Source: Cellulomonas taurus
GTDB lineage: Bacteria; Actinomycetota; Actinomycetes; Actinomycetales; Cellulomonadaceae
Reading direction: 5' to 3'
Assembly: GCF_012931845.1 (NCBI RefSeq)
Contig: NZ_CP051884.1
Coordinates: 3,100,001 to 3,164,000 of the forward strand
Length of the DNA: 64,000 nt
Below, piece after piece: positions 61,801 through 64,000 of this stretch. A model generated the notes under the pieces. That model was not told the DNA's origin. It saw nothing but the letters and a program-made list of their open reading frames with translations, and made no database searches. The stretch's first letter is position 1. Every line of letters begins with the position of its first letter. The position numbers were made by a program, and so were the translations under genes.

Positions 61801-62370
61801 ATGCCGAGGTTGATCGATCACGCCGAACGCGACCGGGTCATCGCCGAAGCCGCCTGGACGGTGCTGACCAGGGATGGCGTGCTCGCGTTCTCCGTCCGCA
61901 ACGTCGCCGACGAGGCAGGGCTCGCCACCGCCTCGCTGCGGCGGCGGTTCCCCACCCAAGACGCCCTGCGGGTGTACTGCCTGCGGCTGGTCTCGGAGCG
62001 CGTCACCGCCCGGATCGCGGCGCTGGACCCCGCCACCGACCCGGCCACCCTCGCCCTCAGCTGCCTCGAACAGCTGCTGCCGCTGGACGCCGAGCGCCGG
62101 GTGGAGATGGAGGTGTTCCTCGCCCTGGCGTCGCTGGCCCCCACCAATCCCGCCGTCCGGGTCGCGTACGGCGAGGCCCATGACGCCATCGCGCGGGTGT
62201 GCCGCTCGGTGGTGGAGCTGGTCGCGGGCACCCCCGACGACACGGCGGCCCGGCGCGTGCACGCCCTGGTCGACGGCCTCGCGCTCCACCTGGTGCACCA
62301 GGACCCGGCGGAGGACACGGACTGGGCGGTCGGCATCCTCGCCGACGCGGTGTGGCCGCTGCGGACGTAG
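61801..62370 (+). CDS. TetR-family transcriptional regulator
   Basis: 189 residues. HTH: PRLIDHAERDRVIAEAAWTVLTRDGVLAFSVRNVADEAGLATASLRRRFPTQDAL (residues 2-56). The helical C-terminal domain has RVEMEVFLALASLAPTNPAVRVAY and VDGLALHLV. The ATG at 61801 gives the usual family N-terminus and is 6 bp from a -10 TACAAT, so the mRNA is probably leaderless. A start at 61768 is possible but would overlap the promoter. Likely repressor of the divergent hydrolase. Confidence 0.87.
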   Translation: MPRLIDHAERDRVIAEAAWTVLTRDGVLAFSVRNVADEAGLATASLRRRFPTQDALRVYCLRLVSERVTARIAALDPATDPATLALSCLEQLLPLDAERRVEMEVFLALASLAPTNPAVRVAYGEAHDAIARVCRSVVELVAGTPDDTAARRVHALVDGLALHLVHQDPAEDTDWAVGILADAVWPLRT

Positions 62371-62390
62371 CGGCCGACGCCCGCCCACGC

Positions 62391-62421
62391 TTGACCTGGT
62401 GCGCGCTCCAGGTGGTGCGAT
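62391..62421 (+). promoter_or_regulatory. MerR-type promoter of the aldo/keto reductase-MerR operon
   Basis: -35 TTGACC (62391-62396) and -10 TGCGAT (62416-62421) separated by 19 bp, the over-long spacer of MerR-controlled promoters. Between them lies the perfect dyad ACCTGG-n8-CCAGGT (62394-62413). The -10 ends 7 bp before the ATG, so the start codon is at the predicted transcription start. Confidence 0.78.
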
Positions 62422-62428
62422 CCCTGCC

Positions 62429-63379
62429 ATGACCACCACCGACACCCGCACCCTCGCACTCGGCACCATGTCCTACGGCACCCGCGTGGAGGCGCCGACC
62501 GCCTTCGCCCTGCTCGACCGCTACGTCGAGCGAGGTGGACGCTGGCTCGACACGGCCGACAACTACGCGTGCTGGCTCTCGCCCTCCGGTCGCGGTGGGA
62601 CGAGCGAGGCCACACTCGGCGCGTGGTTCCGCGCCCACCCCGGCGTGCGCGACCAGGTCCGGATCTCCACCAAACTGGGCGCCGACCCGGTCACGCCCGG
62701 CGTCTGGCCCGCATCCTGGGAGGGCCTCAGCCCCACGGCGATCGACCGGGCGATCGGGCACTCGCTCGACCGGTTGGGCACCGACCACGTCGATCTGCTC
62801 TGGGCCCACGTCGAGGACCGCGCGGTGGACCTCGCGGCCCAGGTGAGCGCCCTCGGCGCGCTGGTCAGCTCGGGACGGGCCGGCCGGATCGGGGCGTCCA
62901 ACCACGCCACCTGGCGGGTCGAGCGGGCGCGCACACTCGCCCGAACCGCCGCGGTGCCGTCGTTCACCGCACTCCAGCTGCGGCACACCTACCTGCAGCC
63001 GATCCCGTTCGCCCCGCTGCCGGACACCGGTCATGTCGTCGCCTCCCCCGAGGCGCTGGACTACGCGGCCACCGAAGGACTCGACCTGTGGTCGTACACC
63101 ACCCTGCTCGGCGGGGCGTTCACCCACCCGGATCGGCTGCAGGACGCCTACCGCCACCCCGACACCGAGCGGCGGCTCGCCACCCTCGCACGGGTCGCCC
63201 AGCGGTACGGTGCCACCAGCAACCAGGTGGTGCTCGCATGGCTGCTGGACGGTTCGCCGCGGGTCACCCCGATCATCGGCCCCTCGACCCTCGCGCAGCT
63301 CGACGAAGCGATGGACGCCCGCGACCTGCACCTGGACGAGGACGCACGCGCGGAGCTCGACGACGGAGGCACGGCATGA
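62429..63379 (+). CDS. Aldo/keto reductase
   Basis: 316-residue (alpha/beta)8 reductase of the AKR superfamily using NADPH. The catalytic tetrad can be placed: Asp41 (LDTAD), Tyr46 (NYACW), a Lys in ISTKLGADP and a His in LWAHVED. C-terminal QVVLAWLLDGSPRVTPIIGPSTLAQL is the cofactor loop. The stop overlaps the MerR ATG (ATGA). It is controlled by the MerR-type promoter and so is probably induced by an electrophile or redox stress, an inference from regulator type. Confidence 0.9.
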   Translation: MTTTDTRTLALGTMSYGTRVEAPTAFALLDRYVERGGRWLDTADNYACWLSPSGRGGTSEATLGAWFRAHPGVRDQVRISTKLGADPVTPGVWPASWEGLSPTAIDRAIGHSLDRLGTDHVDLLWAHVEDRAVDLAAQVSALGALVSSGRAGRIGASNHATWRVERARTLARTAAVPSFTALQLRHTYLQPIPFAPLPDTGHVVASPEALDYAATEGLDLWSYTTLLGGAFTHPDRLQDAYRHPDTERRLATLARVAQRYGATSNQVVLAWLLDGSPRVTPIIGPSTLAQLDEAMDARDLHLDEDARAELDDGGTA

Positions 63380-63777
63380 CGACCACACCGGTCACGATCG
63401 GCGAGGCGAGCACCCGGACCGGACTGTCGGTCGACGCGCTGCGCTACTACGAGGACGAGGGGCTGATCGGGCCGCTCGACCGCGACGGCGCCAACCACCG
63501 CGTGTTCTCCGAGAACGACCTCGCCTGGATCGCGGTCATCACCTGCATGCGCGACGCCGGACTCGGCATCGCCGACCTGCGCACGTTCTGCGATCTGCTG
63601 CACCGCCGCCGCGCCACCGCCGACCCGGTGGCATTCCTGCGGGACCGCCGGGCGGCGCTGGCCGCCCGGGCCGCGGTGCTGGACCGGGCGATCGCGGTGC
63701 TGGACGACAAGATCGCGCACTTCAGCCGGGTCGACGCTGCATCGACGGTGCCGGGCGCCGATCCGACCGACACCTGA
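63376..63777 (+). CDS. MerR-family transcriptional regulator
   Basis: 133 residues: N-terminal winged HTH (TIGEASTRTGLSVDALRYYEDEGLIGPLDRDGANHRVFSENDLAWIAVI, residues about 7-55), a coiled-coil dimerisation helix (RAALAARAAVLDRAIAVLDDKIAHF) and a short tail. No cysteines suited to a metal or iron-sulfur site are present apart from CMRDAG and FCDLL, so it belongs to the aldo/keto reductase-linked, drug or electrophile type. It probably remodels the promoter at 62391. Confidence 0.88.
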   Translation: MTTTPVTIGEASTRTGLSVDALRYYEDEGLIGPLDRDGANHRVFSENDLAWIAVITCMRDAGLGIADLRTFCDLLHRRRATADPVAFLRDRRAALAARAAVLDRAIAVLDDKIAHFSRVDAASTVPGADPTDT

Positions 63778-63796
63778 ACGGGTGCCGTCCCGAACG

Positions 63797-63836
63797 CGAA
63801 GAACCCCCGCCCGGTGTCCCGGACGGGGGTTCTTCG
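63797..63836 (+). terminator. Terminator after the MerR gene
   Basis: Perfect 13-bp arms cgaagaacccccg/cgggggttcttcg with inner ccgg pairing. It lies 20 bp past the MerR stop and just before the end of the opposing tRNA gene. Confidence 0.87.
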
Positions 63837-63840
63837 TCTG

Positions 63841-63913
63841 TGCGCCTGGAGGGACTCGAACCCCCAACCTTCTGATCCGTAGTCAGATGCTCTATCCATT
63901 GAGCTACAGGCGC
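63841..63913 (-). tRNA. tRNA-Arg (anticodon ACG)
   Basis: 73-nt cloverleaf: acceptor GCGCCTG/CAGGCGC, D-arm with GCTC...GAGC, anticodon stem TCTGA/TCAGA with loop CTACGGA (anticodon ACG, read as ICG for CGN codons), T-arm with GGTTCGA-type loop TTCGAGT and stem GGGGG/CCCTC. Discriminator A. The 3' CCA is not encoded. Confidence 0.96.
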
Positions 63914-63936
63914 GCCACCCCGGAGGGCCGCAGATG

Positions 63937-63965
63937 AGACTACAGGTTCAGGCCCTCCAACCCAA
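63937..63965 (-). promoter_or_regulatory. Candidate promoter of the tRNA-Arg gene
   Basis: Minus-strand -35 TTGGGT (63965-63960), 17-bp spacer and -10 TAGTCT (63942-63937), ending 23 bp before the tRNA 5' end. The remaining bases to the window edge show no ORF or repeat. Confidence 0.45.
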
Positions 63966-64000
63966 ACTCGCTGTCACGTCACGCGGATCACAGTGGTCAC

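Noticed and set aside
63914..64000. Coding or repeat content at the window end
   Set aside because: Only the tRNA promoter candidate is visible; nothing else is supported.

Overview
This is a very GC-rich stretch of an actinobacterial chromosome. The gene content points to a facultatively anaerobic member of the Micrococcales close to Cellulomonas: mycothiol synthase (MshD), ClpC, polyphosphate kinase next to a MutT1-like protein, LuxR-family AAA regulators, an IdeR/DtxR-type iron box, and an anaerobic ribonucleotide reductase (NrdD/NrdG). The genus is inferred; no rRNA is present. I saw no transposase, integrase, phage or CRISPR array. It reads as ordinary chromosome with a few accessory patches.

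Layout. 1-2560: large LuxR-family ATPase regulator, probably cut by the window edge. 2569-13984: nine-gene haem/iron acquisition operon on the minus strand (HmuT-HmuU-HmuV, a C-terminally anchored surface protein, two secreted HtaA-like proteins, a DUF916-like membrane protein and a two-subunit ABC exporter), with an iron box just upstream of hmuT. 14117-18293: DUF5997 protein, flavin monooxygenase-like enzyme, second LuxR ATPase. 18500-23435: mshD, ppk, mutT1-like gene and a small secreted peptide. 23497-26734: septum-formation-type lipoprotein, pit phosphate transporter with its DUF47 partner, a PHO-box-like promoter, a candidate structured RNA, and a conserved hypothetical gene. 26932-33514: sugar porter, orphan ABC ATPase, LacI regulator, ClpC, HPr. 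33696-36487: nrdDG with NrdR-like boxes.

36580-41766: a PGPGW membrane protein, a ROK-like regulator, then the fructose operon fruR-fruK-IIA-IIBC, which uses the HPr encoded about 8 kb away. 41880-43949: stand-alone LuxR HTH protein, zinc alcohol dehydrogenase, hypothetical gene. 44025-46172: a small accessory island with a tiny ORF, a WXG100-like protein carrying a YxxxD tail signal, a WXG-type polymorphic toxin with a DUF4258/BrnT-like end, and a probable immunity gene. 46257-52438: ROK regulator, orphan sugar ATPase and the ChvE-GguA-GguB-type multiple monosaccharide ABC importer. 52512-57261: LLM oxidoreductase with TetR partner, then a GntR/MFS/idonate-dehydrogenase-like sugar acid module. 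57304-63777: YihY protein, secreted trypsin-like protease with three C-terminal repeats, alpha/beta hydrolase divergent from a TetR gene, and an aldo/keto reductase-MerR pair behind a MerR-type promoter. A tRNA-Arg(ACG) closes the window.

The points most worth a second look are the candidate structured RNA (about 25798-25995) beside the PHO box, the toxin/immunity island with its unusual leader hairpin, the haem locus whose HtaA-like domains lack the expected histidine and whose exporter has a His-Pro-Gly-Gly repeat tail, and a long perfect inverted repeat at 28390-28464. Many genes are coupled by 4-bp ATGA or GTGA overlaps, and several starts (ppk, the aldo/keto reductase, the TetR gene at 61801) look leaderless.
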